Below, one piece after another: positions 35,203 through 43,851 of a stretch of DNA of 64,000 bases (position 1 is its first letter; each line of letters begins with the position of its first letter). The stretch is from Roseburia sp. (GTDB taxonomy: Bacteria > Bacillota > Clostridia > Lachnospirales > Lachnospiraceae): NCBI GenBank assembly GCA_026168605.1, contig JAPFDX010000014.1:1-64000 (forward strand), read 5' to 3'. Under the pieces are notes generated by a model that was not told where the DNA came from, ran no database searches, and saw only the letters and a program-made list of their open reading frames with translations. The translations under genes and the position numbers were made by a program.

Positions 35203-35502
35203 GAGGTCAAAACGGTTTTGTGAAGAATGGGATTGGAAAAATGCACGCATCGTATTCTGATTTGTGAATATGGAGAAGCTTAGAAACTTCTTAATGTTCT
35301 GTCAATTTCCAGTAATTCGACGGCAGGGATGCCGGCGAAAGCCCGAATTGCGCCACGGATGGCGCATGGAGGGCGGTTGCGTCTGGAGCCAATACCGAAC
35401 CCAGAACATTTTAGAAGTTCTTAGCTTCGGAATCCTGAACAAAAAGAATACTATGCGTGCATTTTTTCAGTCGCAATCTTTAAAAATCCCTTTTGCCACC
35501 TC
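35203..35502 (+). repeat. 300-bp near-palindromic repeat element, copy A
   Basis: The stretch between the MBL gene and the GT2 gene is a long inverted repeat that matches 51205-51501 in the opposite orientation. Outer arms 35237-35258 and 35445-35466 pair at 21 of 22 positions; inner arms (GAAGCTTAGAA and TTCTTAATGTTCTG with their complements at 35403-35428) also pair. The 54-bp core at 35314-35367 is identical to copy B and contains small hairpins, including GGC-GAAA-GCC and TGCGCCA-CGGA-TGGCGCA. The ends are related to GGTGGCAAAAGG. There is no transposase. It is either a miniature inverted-repeat transposable element or a structured RNA gene. Confidence 0.85.
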
Positions 35503-35552
35503 AATTTACATTATCAAAAATGCGAGGAAATGTAAACGAATAAACACAAGAC

Positions 35553-35581
35553 TTGCAACAAATATTAGAAAATGTTAGTAT
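35553..35581 (+). promoter_or_regulatory. Possible promoter of the tandem GT2 gene
   Basis: TTGCAA (35553-35558), 17 bp, TAGTAT (35576-35581), ending 25 bp before ATG 35607. The match is moderate; transcription could also start in the repeat element just upstream. Confidence 0.35.
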
Positions 35582-35606
35582 AAAGCCATTGGGAAAGGAA
35601 AATGGA

Positions 35607-38051
35607 ATGGATACACATAAATTTTTTGTGGAGAAGCTGCGGTTTCATCTGACGGACAGAAATAAGCTTGTGTTCGTGGGATGGTTTTTTGACGGAAACA
35701 CGAAGAACCACTCTCTTGAGGCATATCTGGATGACCGGAAGCTCCCACTGCAGATACAGATCAATAAAGGGGCAGAGGTCAGGCAGAAGTATATCAGGAG
35801 CATCAATGAGATCGAGGAGGAAGTGGTCGGGATCGTGACGCTTCCGGAGAACTGGCAGGACGGCAGAAAGTTTTGTATTGTGTCGTTTTACGGGGAGCAG
35901 CGCTCGAAGGCATACAGTGCCTCCGCCGCAAAGCTGCAGCGTCTTGCGCAGGAGATCAGCTACTATGTGGAAAGCTGCCACCGCGGGGAGGACCGCGTGA
36001 CAGTCACCGGCTGGTGCATGGCGGACGGCGAGGTGAAGATCGATGTTTTAAATGCGGCGAAGCAGCCGATTTCCGAGAAGGTCGAGCATTATTATAGGAA
36101 GGATCTGCTTTCCGTATTTCCGGAATGCGTAAAAGAGAGCAAGCCCGGCTTTCTGGTCTCCGCGAAGGTGCGTGCGGATGAGCCGGGACCTTTTTTTCTG
36201 GAGATGCGCAATGCGAGCAGGATGTCGCGGACGAAGCTGCGCAAGTGGGATGACGGCACGAAGCTTCAGTACATGATGGAAAAGGCGGGGAGTGCGGTGC
36301 GCTATTTAGAACGCAACGGCGCAACGGCAACCTTCTATAAAATACAGAGCAGGCTTTTAAAGAAAGAAGGCAACACCTACGAGAACTGGCGGAAGAAATA
36401 CGCGGTGACGGAGGAGGAGCTTGCGGCGCAGAGAGAGCGGCAGTTTACAAAAAAGATCCGCTTTTCCGTTGTCGTGCCCCTATATGCGACAAAGCCTGCC
36501 TATCTGCGCGAGATGATAGAATCCGTTTTGGCGCAGACCTATGCAAACTGGCAGCTCTGCATGGCGGACGGCAGTCCGGATACCGAACTGACGGCGATCC
36601 TGGAGGAATATGCCGCGAAGGATGCGCGCATCTGTTTTACGACGCTTGCGGAGAATTGCGGTATTTCTGGAAATACAAACGAGGCGCTCGCGCTTGCGGA
36701 CGGCGATTATCTGGTGTTTGCAGATCATGACGATCTCCTCGCGCCGAATGCGCTCTATGAATTTGCGGCTGCGATCGAGCGCGAGCCGGACATTGATATG
36801 CTTTATTCCGATGAGGATAAGGTGGATATGGACGGAAAGAAATATTTTGAGCCGCATTTTAAACCGGATTTTAATGTGGATCTGCTTTGCAGTATGAACT
36901 ATATTTGTCATCTTCTCGCCGTGCGGGGGGATGTGGTGGCGCGCGCGGGGCATTTTCTCGCGGAGTATGACGGCGCGCAGGATCTGGATTTTATTCTGCG
37001 GTGCAGCGAGCAGGCGGAGCATATCCATCATGTGCCAAAGATCCTCTACCACTGGCGCAGCCATATGGATTCGACGGCGGCAAACCCGGAGAGCAAGCGC
37101 TATGCCTTTGAGGCGGGGCGGCGCGCCATAGAGGCGCATTACAGGAGGCAGTCCATCCCGGCGCGTGTGGAGAACGCACAGTTTTACGGGATGTACCGCA
37201 CACGCTATGAGTGGCAGGAGACGCCGCTTGTCTCCATCATCATTCCGAACAAGGATCATGTGGCGGATCTGGACGTCTGCGTCCGTTCCATTTTTGAGAA
37301 GTCTCGGTACCGGAATTTTGAGTTTGTGATCGTGGAGAACAACAGTACAGAGGAAGAGACGTTTACTTACTATAAAAAGCTTGCAAGCGAGCGCGACAAT
37401 GTCCGCATCGTGCACTATGAGGGAGAGTTTAATTATTCCAGGATCAACAATTTTGGTGTGAAGGCGGCAGGGGGAGAGTATCTGCTGCTGCTAAATAACG
37501 ATACGGAGCTGATCGACGGTGAGGCGATCGGCGAGATGCTCGGCTATTGCATGAGAGAGGACGTCGGCGTTGTCGGAGCAAAGCTTTTGTATGGGGACGA
37601 TACGATACAGCACGCCGGAGTGATCCTTGGCTTTGGCGGGACCGCGGGGCACGCATTTATCGGCAAGAACCGTTACGATACCGGATATTTCGGCAGGATT
37701 TTGTGTGCGCAGGACTATTCGGCGGTGACGGCGGCGTGCATGATGACGAAGCGCAGCGTGTTTGAGGCGGCTGGCGACATGACCGAGGAGCTGGCGGTGG
37801 CGTTTAACGATATCGACTACTGTCTGAAAGTGCGCAGCCTCGGAAAACTTGTGGTGTATGATCCGTACGCGGAGCTGTACCACTACGAGTCAAAGTCGAG
37901 AGGGCTTGAGGATTCGCCGGAGAAGGTGGAGCGCTTTAACGGGGAGGTGGACATCCTGCTTTCGCGCTGGAGAGCGCTGATCGAGGCGGGCGATCCATAC
38001 TATAATTGTAACCTGACACTGGATAACTCGGATTTTTCCCTGAGAAGATGA
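35607..38051 (+). CDS. Tandem GT2 glycosyltransferase with N-terminal beta domain
   Basis: The 814-residue protein has an N-terminal ~250-residue region of beta character (LVFVGWFFDG, repeated as VTVTGWCMADGE), then GT2 domain 1 (SVVVPLYATKPAYLREMIESVLAQTY, LVFADHDDLLAPNALYEFA, MLYSDEDKVD) at about residues 290-540 and GT2 domain 2 (VSIIIPNKDHVADLDVCVRSIF, LLLLNNDTELIDGE, AFNDIDYCLKVRSLG) at about 550-790. Two active sites suggest that it adds two sugars in a row, as bifunctional rhamnosyl- or galactofuranosyltransferases do. ATG 35607 has AAGGAAA upstream. Confidence 0.87.
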   Translation: MDTHKFFVEKLRFHLTDRNKLVFVGWFFDGNTKNHSLEAYLDDRKLPLQIQINKGAEVRQKYIRSINEIEEEVVGIVTLPENWQDGRKFCIVSFYGEQRSKAYSASAAKLQRLAQEISYYVESCHRGEDRVTVTGWCMADGEVKIDVLNAAKQPISEKVEHYYRKDLLSVFPECVKESKPGFLVSAKVRADEPGPFFLEMRNASRMSRTKLRKWDDGTKLQYMMEKAGSAVRYLERNGATATFYKIQSRLLKKEGNTYENWRKKYAVTEEELAAQRERQFTKKIRFSVVVPLYATKPAYLREMIESVLAQTYANWQLCMADGSPDTELTAILEEYAAKDARICFTTLAENCGISGNTNEALALADGDYLVFADHDDLLAPNALYEFAAAIEREPDIDMLYSDEDKVDMDGKKYFEPHFKPDFNVDLLCSMNYICHLLAVRGDVVARAGHFLAEYDGAQDLDFILRCSEQAEHIHHVPKILYHWRSHMDSTAANPESKRYAFEAGRRAIEAHYRRQSIPARVENAQFYGMYRTRYEWQETPLVSIIIPNKDHVADLDVCVRSIFEKSRYRNFEFVIVENNSTEEETFTYYKKLASERDNVRIVHYEGEFNYSRINNFGVKAAGGEYLLLLNNDTELIDGEAIGEMLGYCMREDVGVVGAKLLYGDDTIQHAGVILGFGGTAGHAFIGKNRYDTGYFGRILCAQDYSAVTAACMMTKRSVFEAAGDMTEELAVAFNDIDYCLKVRSLGKLVVYDPYAELYHYESKSRGLEDSPEKVERFNGEVDILLSRWRALIEAGDPYYNCNLTLDNSDFSLRR

Positions 38052-38078
38052 CCGGAATGGTAGAAAAGAGGCAGTCCC

Positions 38079-38282
38079 ATGATGAAGGTATATATCTGCC
38101 CATCCTGCGGCTGGATGCGTGTGGTGTCCAGACGCAGGGAGGTAGAGTGTTATAAATGTGACGAGAAGCAGATGGTTCTGGCAAAACTCGATTTTGCAAA
38201 GTATGCAAAGATGTCGGAAGAGGAAAGGAAAAATTATTCGGATGGATGGATCTATATCCATCAGAGAAAGCATGGAGTATGA
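38079..38282 (+). CDS. 67-residue zinc-ribbon protein between two tandem GT2 genes
   Basis: A small basic protein with a clear zinc ribbon: C7-P-S-C10 and C24-Y-K-C27, followed by a helical KYAKMSEEERKNYSDGW part. It lies 27 bp after one tandem GT2 gene and its stop overlaps the start of the other (ATGA at 38279-38282), so it is made in step with it. Codon use matches its neighbours. I do not recognise the family; a structural or regulatory partner of the glycosyltransferases is possible, nucleic-acid binding is equally so. Confidence 0.72.
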   Translation: MMKVYICPSCGWMRVVSRRREVECYKCDEKQMVLAKLDFAKYAKMSEEERKNYSDGWIYIHQRKHGV

Positions 38283-40213
38283 AGATTACAGTTTCAAATG
38301 TAAAAAAAGGTATGCGTTATCTGAAGCATTACGGCGTGAAGGAATTTTTCATCCGTCTGCAGGAGAAACGGGAGGCGGAGAGTATTCCCTATGAGCCGTG
38401 GTATGAAGCCCATAAGGCGACGCCGGAGCAGCTTGCGCGCCAGAGAAAGGAATACGGTAAGTGGCAGGATGCGCCGCAGATCAGCATTGTCGTGCCGTTA
38501 TACTGCACAAAGGAGACTTTCCTGCGCGAAATGATCGCATCGGTGCAGGCGCAGAGCTATGGGAACTGGCAGCTCTGTCTGGCGGATGCAAGTCCGCGCG
38601 AGGGGGAGAACTGTCCGGAAACCGGGCGTATTGTGGCGGAGTACGCCGCGCAGGACAAACGGATCGTCTATTCGGCGATCGCGGAAAATCTGGGGATCGC
38701 GGAGAACACGAATGCGGCGATCGCGCTGGCGACGGGCGACTGGATCGCGTTTATGGATCACGATGATCTTCTGGCGCCGGACGCCCTCTATGAGGCGGTC
38801 CTCCTGATGCGGAGAGGCAGCAGGCGCGGGACACCGGCGGAGTGTGCCGGGCTTTTGCATCCGCAGGAACAGGATGCGGTTTATGAGCTGATCTACACGG
38901 ATGAGGACAAGGTGGATATGGAGGGCAACGTACATTTCCAGCCGCACCTGAAACCGGATATCAATATCGATCTGCTCCGCTCCAACAACTACATCACACA
39001 TTTTACGATGGTAAGCCGCGCGCTGTATTCCCGTGTGGGAGGTCTGCGCGCGGAATTTGACGGAGCGCAGGATTACGACTTTATCCTGCGCTGTGTGGAG
39101 CAGGCGCAGGCGGTGGGTCATGTGCCGCGGATCCTCTATCACTGGCGTTCCCACCAGGAATCCACGTCGTCCAATCCGTTCAGCAAGCAGTATGCCGTGG
39201 ATGCGGGCAGACGCGCGATCGCGGAGCACTTAAAACGGATGGGCGTACGCGGTGAGGTGACGGCGACAAAGGACATGGGTTTCTACACGGTGCGCTACGA
39301 GACGCAGGGCGAGCCGCTGGTATCTATTATCATTCCGAACAAGGACGAGGTGGAATCTCTGGAAAAGTGCCTTTCTTCCATTGAAAAGTCGTCTTACACG
39401 AATTATGAAGTGATCATTGCAGAGAATAACAGTTGTGAGGAGACGTTTTCTTATTATAAGAAGATTGCGCCGGACTGCGTGGAGAAAAACGGTACGGTCT
39501 GCTACGAGGGCAGGCTTTCCGGAGGACAGAGACTGTGCGTGGCTGTCTGGAAGGAGGGGTTCCATTATTCAAAGCTGAATAATTTTGGAGTCTCTTTTGC
39601 ACAGGGCGAGTATCTGGTGCTGATGAACAATGACATTGAAATGCTCTCCGGTACATGGATGTCGGAGATGCTCGGCACTTGCCAGAGAAGGGAAGTCGGC
39701 GCGGTCGGCGCAAAGCTCTACTATCCGGACGATACGGTGCAGCACGCGGGGATCGTCGTCGGCATCGGAGGCAGTGCAAGAGGCATCGGACAGAATATGT
39801 TTGCCGGGTTAAAGCGCGGGCGCAGCGGCTATCTGCACAAGGCGTCCCTGGCGATCGATTACAGCGCCGTGACAGCGGCGTGCCTGATGACAAAGAGAAG
39901 CGTCTACGAGGCGGTCGGCGGATTTGCAGAAGAGTTGGCGGTGGCGTTTAACGATGTGGATTTCTGCCTGAAAATCCGCGCGATGGGGCTGCTTGTCGTA
40001 TACCAGCCGCGCGTGGAGGCGTACCACCATGAGTCGAAGTCGAGAGGAAGCGAGGACACGCCGGAAAAAGTGGCGCGTTTTCAGACAGAAATAGAATATA
40101 TGCGCGAAACATGGATTGGAATCTTAAAGAATGGAGACCCTTATTATAATCCGAATTTTTCGCCTTACGCATCCGACTATGCGCTGCGTGATAACCGCAG
40201 GAGCAGGGGATGA
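38279..40213 (+). CDS. Tandem GT2 glycosyltransferase
   Basis: The 644-residue protein contains two GT-A domains: ISIVVPLYCTKETFLREMIASVQAQSY with IAFMDHDDLLAPDALYEA and IYTDEDKVDMEG (about 70-330), and VSIIIPNKDEVESLEKCLSSIEKSS with LVLMNNDIEMLSG and AFNDVDFCLKIRAMG (about 350-620). It parallels the enzyme at 35607 in its C-terminal 500 residues but lacks the N-terminal beta domain. ATG 38279 overlaps the zinc-ribbon stop. An internal loop RRGSRRGTPAECAGLLHPQEQDAVYE is longer than in its paralogue. Confidence 0.87.
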   Translation: MKITVSNVKKGMRYLKHYGVKEFFIRLQEKREAESIPYEPWYEAHKATPEQLARQRKEYGKWQDAPQISIVVPLYCTKETFLREMIASVQAQSYGNWQLCLADASPREGENCPETGRIVAEYAAQDKRIVYSAIAENLGIAENTNAAIALATGDWIAFMDHDDLLAPDALYEAVLLMRRGSRRGTPAECAGLLHPQEQDAVYELIYTDEDKVDMEGNVHFQPHLKPDINIDLLRSNNYITHFTMVSRALYSRVGGLRAEFDGAQDYDFILRCVEQAQAVGHVPRILYHWRSHQESTSSNPFSKQYAVDAGRRAIAEHLKRMGVRGEVTATKDMGFYTVRYETQGEPLVSIIIPNKDEVESLEKCLSSIEKSSYTNYEVIIAENNSCEETFSYYKKIAPDCVEKNGTVCYEGRLSGGQRLCVAVWKEGFHYSKLNNFGVSFAQGEYLVLMNNDIEMLSGTWMSEMLGTCQRREVGAVGAKLYYPDDTVQHAGIVVGIGGSARGIGQNMFAGLKRGRSGYLHKASLAIDYSAVTAACLMTKRSVYEAVGGFAEELAVAFNDVDFCLKIRAMGLLVVYQPRVEAYHHESKSRGSEDTPEKVARFQTEIEYMRETWIGILKNGDPYYNPNFSPYASDYALRDNRRSRG

Positions 40214-40224
40214 AGGAGGACACG

Positions 40225-41190
40225 ATGCCGAAAGCAGCGGAAGTGACAGTGATCATTCCCAATTACAACGGGAAACAGCTTTTGGAAAATTGCATAAGGA
40301 CACTTGAGCGGCAGACCTGCCGCGATTTTACGCTGCTAGTCATCGACAACGGTTCGACGGACGGGAGTGCGGAGGTGACATCTGTGCTGCCCGGATTTCA
40401 GATGGTTGTGCTGCCGGAGAATACCGGATTCTGCGGCGCGGTCAACGAGGGGATCCGCCGCACGGTGACGCCGTATTTCCTTCTGCTGAACAATGACACG
40501 GAGGCGGAGCCGGAATTTGTGGAGGCGCTGCTTGCCGGGATCAAAAAGTCCGGGCGGATTTTTTCGTGCGGCGCCATGATGATCGATTACCGGAACCGGG
40601 AACTCATCGACAATGCCGGGGACTACTATACGGCGCTCGGCTGGGCGGTGGCGCGCGCGAAGGGGAAACCGCGCGGCGCTTACGAAAAGGAGCGCGCAGT
40701 CTTTTCCTGCTGTGGCGGCGCGGCGATCTACCGCACGGACGCGGTGCGGGAAACCGGACTTTTCGACGAAAACCACTTCGCCTATCTGGAGGATGTGGAT
40801 CTGGGCTACCGCGCCCGTATTTTCGGCTATGAGAACCGCTATATTCCGCAGGCGAAGGTGTTTCATGTGGGAAGCGCAACGACCGGCACGCGCTACAATG
40901 AGAAAAAGGTGTTTCTCGCGGCGCGCAATTCGATCTATCTGGTCTATAAAAATATGCCGTTTGTGCAGATGCTTTTGAATCTGCCGTTTCTTCTTCCGGG
41001 GATTCTGGTAAAGACATTATTTTTTGCGGGCAAAGGGTTTGCGGGCGAGTATCTCAAGGGGATCGCCGCGGGCATCCGGGGCGCGCACCGCTGTAAGCGG
41101 GTGAAGTTTCGCGCTGCACACCTGAAAAACTATGTAAAAATCCAGTTGGATCTGTGGCTTAATATCGTGCGGATTGTGCTTTCCGTGTAA
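40225..41190 (+). CDS. GT2 glycosyltransferase (WbbL/rhamnosyltransferase-like)
   Basis: A 321-residue GT-A enzyme: VTVIIPNYNGKQLLENCIRTLERQ, LVIDNGSTDGS, YFLLLNNDTEAEPEFVE, the late FAYLEDVDLGYRARIFGY with the catalytic acidic cluster, and a membrane-binding C-terminus (FVQMLLNLPFLLPGILV). The pattern matches WbbL-like rhamnosyltransferases. AAGGAGG 5 bases before ATG 40225 decides the start; ATG 40210, overlapping the previous stop, lies upstream of it. Confidence 0.88.
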   Translation: MPKAAEVTVIIPNYNGKQLLENCIRTLERQTCRDFTLLVIDNGSTDGSAEVTSVLPGFQMVVLPENTGFCGAVNEGIRRTVTPYFLLLNNDTEAEPEFVEALLAGIKKSGRIFSCGAMMIDYRNRELIDNAGDYYTALGWAVARAKGKPRGAYEKERAVFSCCGGAAIYRTDAVRETGLFDENHFAYLEDVDLGYRARIFGYENRYIPQAKVFHVGSATTGTRYNEKKVFLAARNSIYLVYKNMPFVQMLLNLPFLLPGILVKTLFFAGKGFAGEYLKGIAAGIRGAHRCKRVKFRAAHLKNYVKIQLDLWLNIVRIVLSV

Positions 41191-41239
41191 TCTAAAGAAA
41201 ATATTAAGGATTTGTTACGAATTGTTTGCGGAAAACGGG

Positions 41240-41268
41240 TTGTGCTTTGCAGGAAATTATTGTATGAT
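41240..41268 (+). promoter_or_regulatory. Promoter before the initiating sugar-phosphate transferase gene
   Basis: TTGTGC (41240-41245), 17 bp, TATGAT (41263-41268), with a TG directly before the -10, leads to a start near 41275 and a 35-base leader before ATG 41310. It starts a probable operon running to 47270. Confidence 0.6.
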
Positions 41269-41309
41269 TAAGGTCATGTGGTAATGACTGAACTAACAAG
41301 GATAACAAT

Positions 41310-42728
41310 ATGATAAAAGATAATCAGCAGCATTTTAACAGGCTGCACGTCATCATAGATGCGGCGGTGGTTGCGGTATCTTATATGCTGGCGTGGTGGC
41401 TGAAGTTTAAAAGCGGCATCTTGGACAGCGGACTGGGAGCTCTTTCGTTTGGCTTTTATATGAGCGCGCTGATTGTGATCGTTCCCGGGTATATTCTGCT
41501 CTATTATTCATTTAATCTGTACACGGCGAAGCGTGTGCAGGGGAGGCGTCTGGAGCTTTCCAATATCGTGCTGGCGAACACGGTCGGTATTCTGGTACTG
41601 TTTACGCTGCTTTACAATCTGCAGTCCTACGAGTCACAGTTTAAGAATTTCTCACGTGAGATGCTCTTTTACTTTTATGTGATCAACATTGTGGATGAGG
41701 AGATCATCCGGTTGCTGATCCGCCGCTTCCTGCGCGACATCCGCAGAAAGGGCTATAATCTAAAGCATATTCTGCTCGTCGGATATTCGCGGGCGGCAGA
41801 GCAGTACATTGATAGGATCCAGCAGAATCCGCAGTGGGGCTACCACATCCGCGGGGTGCTCGACGACAATATTGCCCGCGGCACTTCCTACAAGGGGATC
41901 CGGGTGATCGGCAGCATCGGGAATCTGAGTTATATCCTGCCGCAGAACAGTCTGGACGAGATCGCGATCACACTCGGACTGGAGGAGTATGACAAGCTGG
42001 AAAAGATCGTGGCTGAGTGCGAGAAGTCCGGCGTGCACACCAAGTTCATTCCCGATTACGGCAACATCATTCCGACCAAGCCGTACACCGAGGATCTGCT
42101 GGGGCTGCCAGTCATCAATATCCGCTATGTGCCTCTGACCAACACATTTAACGCGCTGGTGAAGCGCTGCATGGATGTGGTCGGTTCGATCTTGTGCATC
42201 ATTGTATTTTCCCCGGTGATGCTGTTTTCGGCGATTCTGGTAAAGACGACGTCGAAGGGACCGCTGATCTTCGCGCAGGAGCGCGTGGGTCTGCACAATA
42301 AGCCGTTTAAAATGTACAAGTTCCGCACGATGTACGTGCAGACGGAGGAAGAGGAACAGAAGGGCTGGACGACGAAGAATGATCCGAGGATCACGAAATG
42401 CGGCGGCTTTCTGAGAAAGACAAGCCTCGATGAGTTCCCGCAGCTTTTTAATGTGTTAAAAGGCGATATGAGTCTGGTAGGACCAAGACCGGAGCGTCCG
42501 CAGTATGTCGAGAGGTTCCGCGAGGAGATCCCGCGCTATATGATCAAACACCAGGTGCGTCCGGGGATGACCGGATGGGCGCAGGTAAACGGTTACCGCG
42601 GCGACACCTCCATACGAAAGAGAATAGAGCATGATTTGTATTACATTGAAAACTGGACAGTTGGTTTGGACATCAAGATTTTGTTTCTGACCGTTTTCAA
42701 AGGTTTTATCAATAAAAATGCATATTAG
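41310..42728 (+). CDS. Undecaprenyl-phosphate sugar phosphotransferase (WcaJ/WbaP-like)
   Basis: The 472-residue polyprenyl-phosphate hexose-1-phosphate transferase has four N-terminal membrane helices, a central CoA-binding-like Rossmann domain (LLVGYSRAAEQYI) and the catalytic C-terminal domain: KRCMDVVGSILCIIVFSPVML, FAQERVGLHNKPFKMYKFRTM, KTSLDEFPQLFNVLKGDMSLVGPRPERP and PGMTGWAQVNGYRG. It puts the first sugar phosphate (often glucose or galactose) on undecaprenyl phosphate. It probably starts the unit that the glycosyltransferases here extend. Confidence 0.94.
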   Translation: MIKDNQQHFNRLHVIIDAAVVAVSYMLAWWLKFKSGILDSGLGALSFGFYMSALIVIVPGYILLYYSFNLYTAKRVQGRRLELSNIVLANTVGILVLFTLLYNLQSYESQFKNFSREMLFYFYVINIVDEEIIRLLIRRFLRDIRRKGYNLKHILLVGYSRAAEQYIDRIQQNPQWGYHIRGVLDDNIARGTSYKGIRVIGSIGNLSYILPQNSLDEIAITLGLEEYDKLEKIVAECEKSGVHTKFIPDYGNIIPTKPYTEDLLGLPVINIRYVPLTNTFNALVKRCMDVVGSILCIIVFSPVMLFSAILVKTTSKGPLIFAQERVGLHNKPFKMYKFRTMYVQTEEEEQKGWTTKNDPRITKCGGFLRKTSLDEFPQLFNVLKGDMSLVGPRPERPQYVERFREEIPRYMIKHQVRPGMTGWAQVNGYRGDTSIRKRIEHDLYYIENWTVGLDIKILFLTVFKGFINKNAY

Positions 42729-42738
42729 GAGAAGATTC

Positions 42739-43851
42739 ATGAGTAGAGAAATGGAAAAGAAACCCCTGACAAAGAAACAGAGAGCGGCGATCCGCAAAAA
42801 GAAGCAGCAGAGAAAGATCCTGCTTGTAGTGCTGGAAGTTCTGGTGCTGCTGATCCTTGGGATCGTACTGTTTGCGGTATTAAAACTGGGAAAGATCCAG
42901 AAGGACACATCGTTTGACGAGGGAGATCTCGAGTTTAACGAGGGAATTTCTGCGGAATCCCAGGAACTGATGGACAACTACACGACGATCGCGCTGTTTG
43001 GTCTGGATAACCGGTCCAACGGTAATCTGTCAAAGGGTAACAGCGACGTGATCATGATCGCAAGTATCAACAATAAGACGCATGAGGTGAAGCTTGTGTC
43101 TGTGTTCCGTGACACCTATCTGGATATCGGAAACGACACCTACCGCAAGTGCAACGCGGCGTACGCCAACGGCGGACCGGAGCAGGCGATCACCATGCTC
43201 AACAAGAACCTCGACTTAAATATCACCGACTATGTGACCGTGGACTTCAATGCGGTTGTCGAGTGCGTCGACCTGCTCGGCGGCGTGGAGGTGACGATCA
43301 CGGACGAGGAGGCAGTCCTGATGCAGGGCTACATGAAGGAGATCAATAAGCTCACGAAGAAGAGCCCTTCCGAATATTCGGAGTATTTGCCGGGAGCAGG
43401 AACCTACAATATGGACGGTGTGCAGGCTTGTTCCTACGCGCGTATCCGCTATACTGCAGGTGATGATTACAAGCGTGCAGAGCGCCAGAGGACCGTGCTT
43501 GCAGCCATGGTGGAGAAGGTGCAGAAGTCTGATCTCAAGACGATCAACAGTCTGATCGACCAGGTATTTGGCGACATCAAGACAAGCTTCAGCAATACGG
43601 ATCTGATCGCACTCGCAGCGCAGGTGTTCAATTATAAGCTGGGAGAGACAGCGGGATTCCCGTTTGAGAAGAATACGGCAACGCTTGGCTCGAAGGGAAG
43701 TGTGGTTGTGCCGTGTGATCTGAAGTCCAATGTTGTGGAGCTTCACAATTTCCTCTATGAGGATGAGGTCTATGAGCCGACCGACGCGGTGAAGAACAAC
43801 AGCGAAAAGATTATTAACGATACCGGTTTCCATCAGGGAGATGGTTATTGA
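42739..43851 (+). CDS. LytR-CpsA-Psr family wall-glycopolymer ligase
   Basis: The 370-residue protein has a basic N-terminal stretch, one transmembrane helix (~residues 28-50) and the extracellular LCP domain with LFGLDNRSNGNLSKGNSDV, SVFRDTYLDIGN, DFNAVVECVDLLGGVEVTI and the arginine-rich YARIRYTAGDDYKRAERQRTVL. LCP enzymes transfer undecaprenyl-linked polymers to peptidoglycan. This makes the product likely a wall-anchored glycan. AGGAG precedes ATG 42739. Its stop overlaps the next start (TGATG). Confidence 0.93.
   Translation: MSREMEKKPLTKKQRAAIRKKKQQRKILLVVLEVLVLLILGIVLFAVLKLGKIQKDTSFDEGDLEFNEGISAESQELMDNYTTIALFGLDNRSNGNLSKGNSDVIMIASINNKTHEVKLVSVFRDTYLDIGNDTYRKCNAAYANGGPEQAITMLNKNLDLNITDYVTVDFNAVVECVDLLGGVEVTITDEEAVLMQGYMKEINKLTKKSPSEYSEYLPGAGTYNMDGVQACSYARIRYTAGDDYKRAERQRTVLAAMVEKVQKSDLKTINSLIDQVFGDIKTSFSNTDLIALAAQVFNYKLGETAGFPFEKNTATLGSKGSVVVPCDLKSNVVELHNFLYEDEVYEPTDAVKNNSEKIINDTGFHQGDGY

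Noticed and set aside
35264-35578. A 104-codon frame in repeat copy A
   Set aside because: Its sequence follows the palindrome, copy B does not keep the frame, and it has no ribosome site.
36480-37415. A 311-codon minus-strand frame
   Set aside because: Antisense to the tandem GT2 gene with no start site or recognisable motif.
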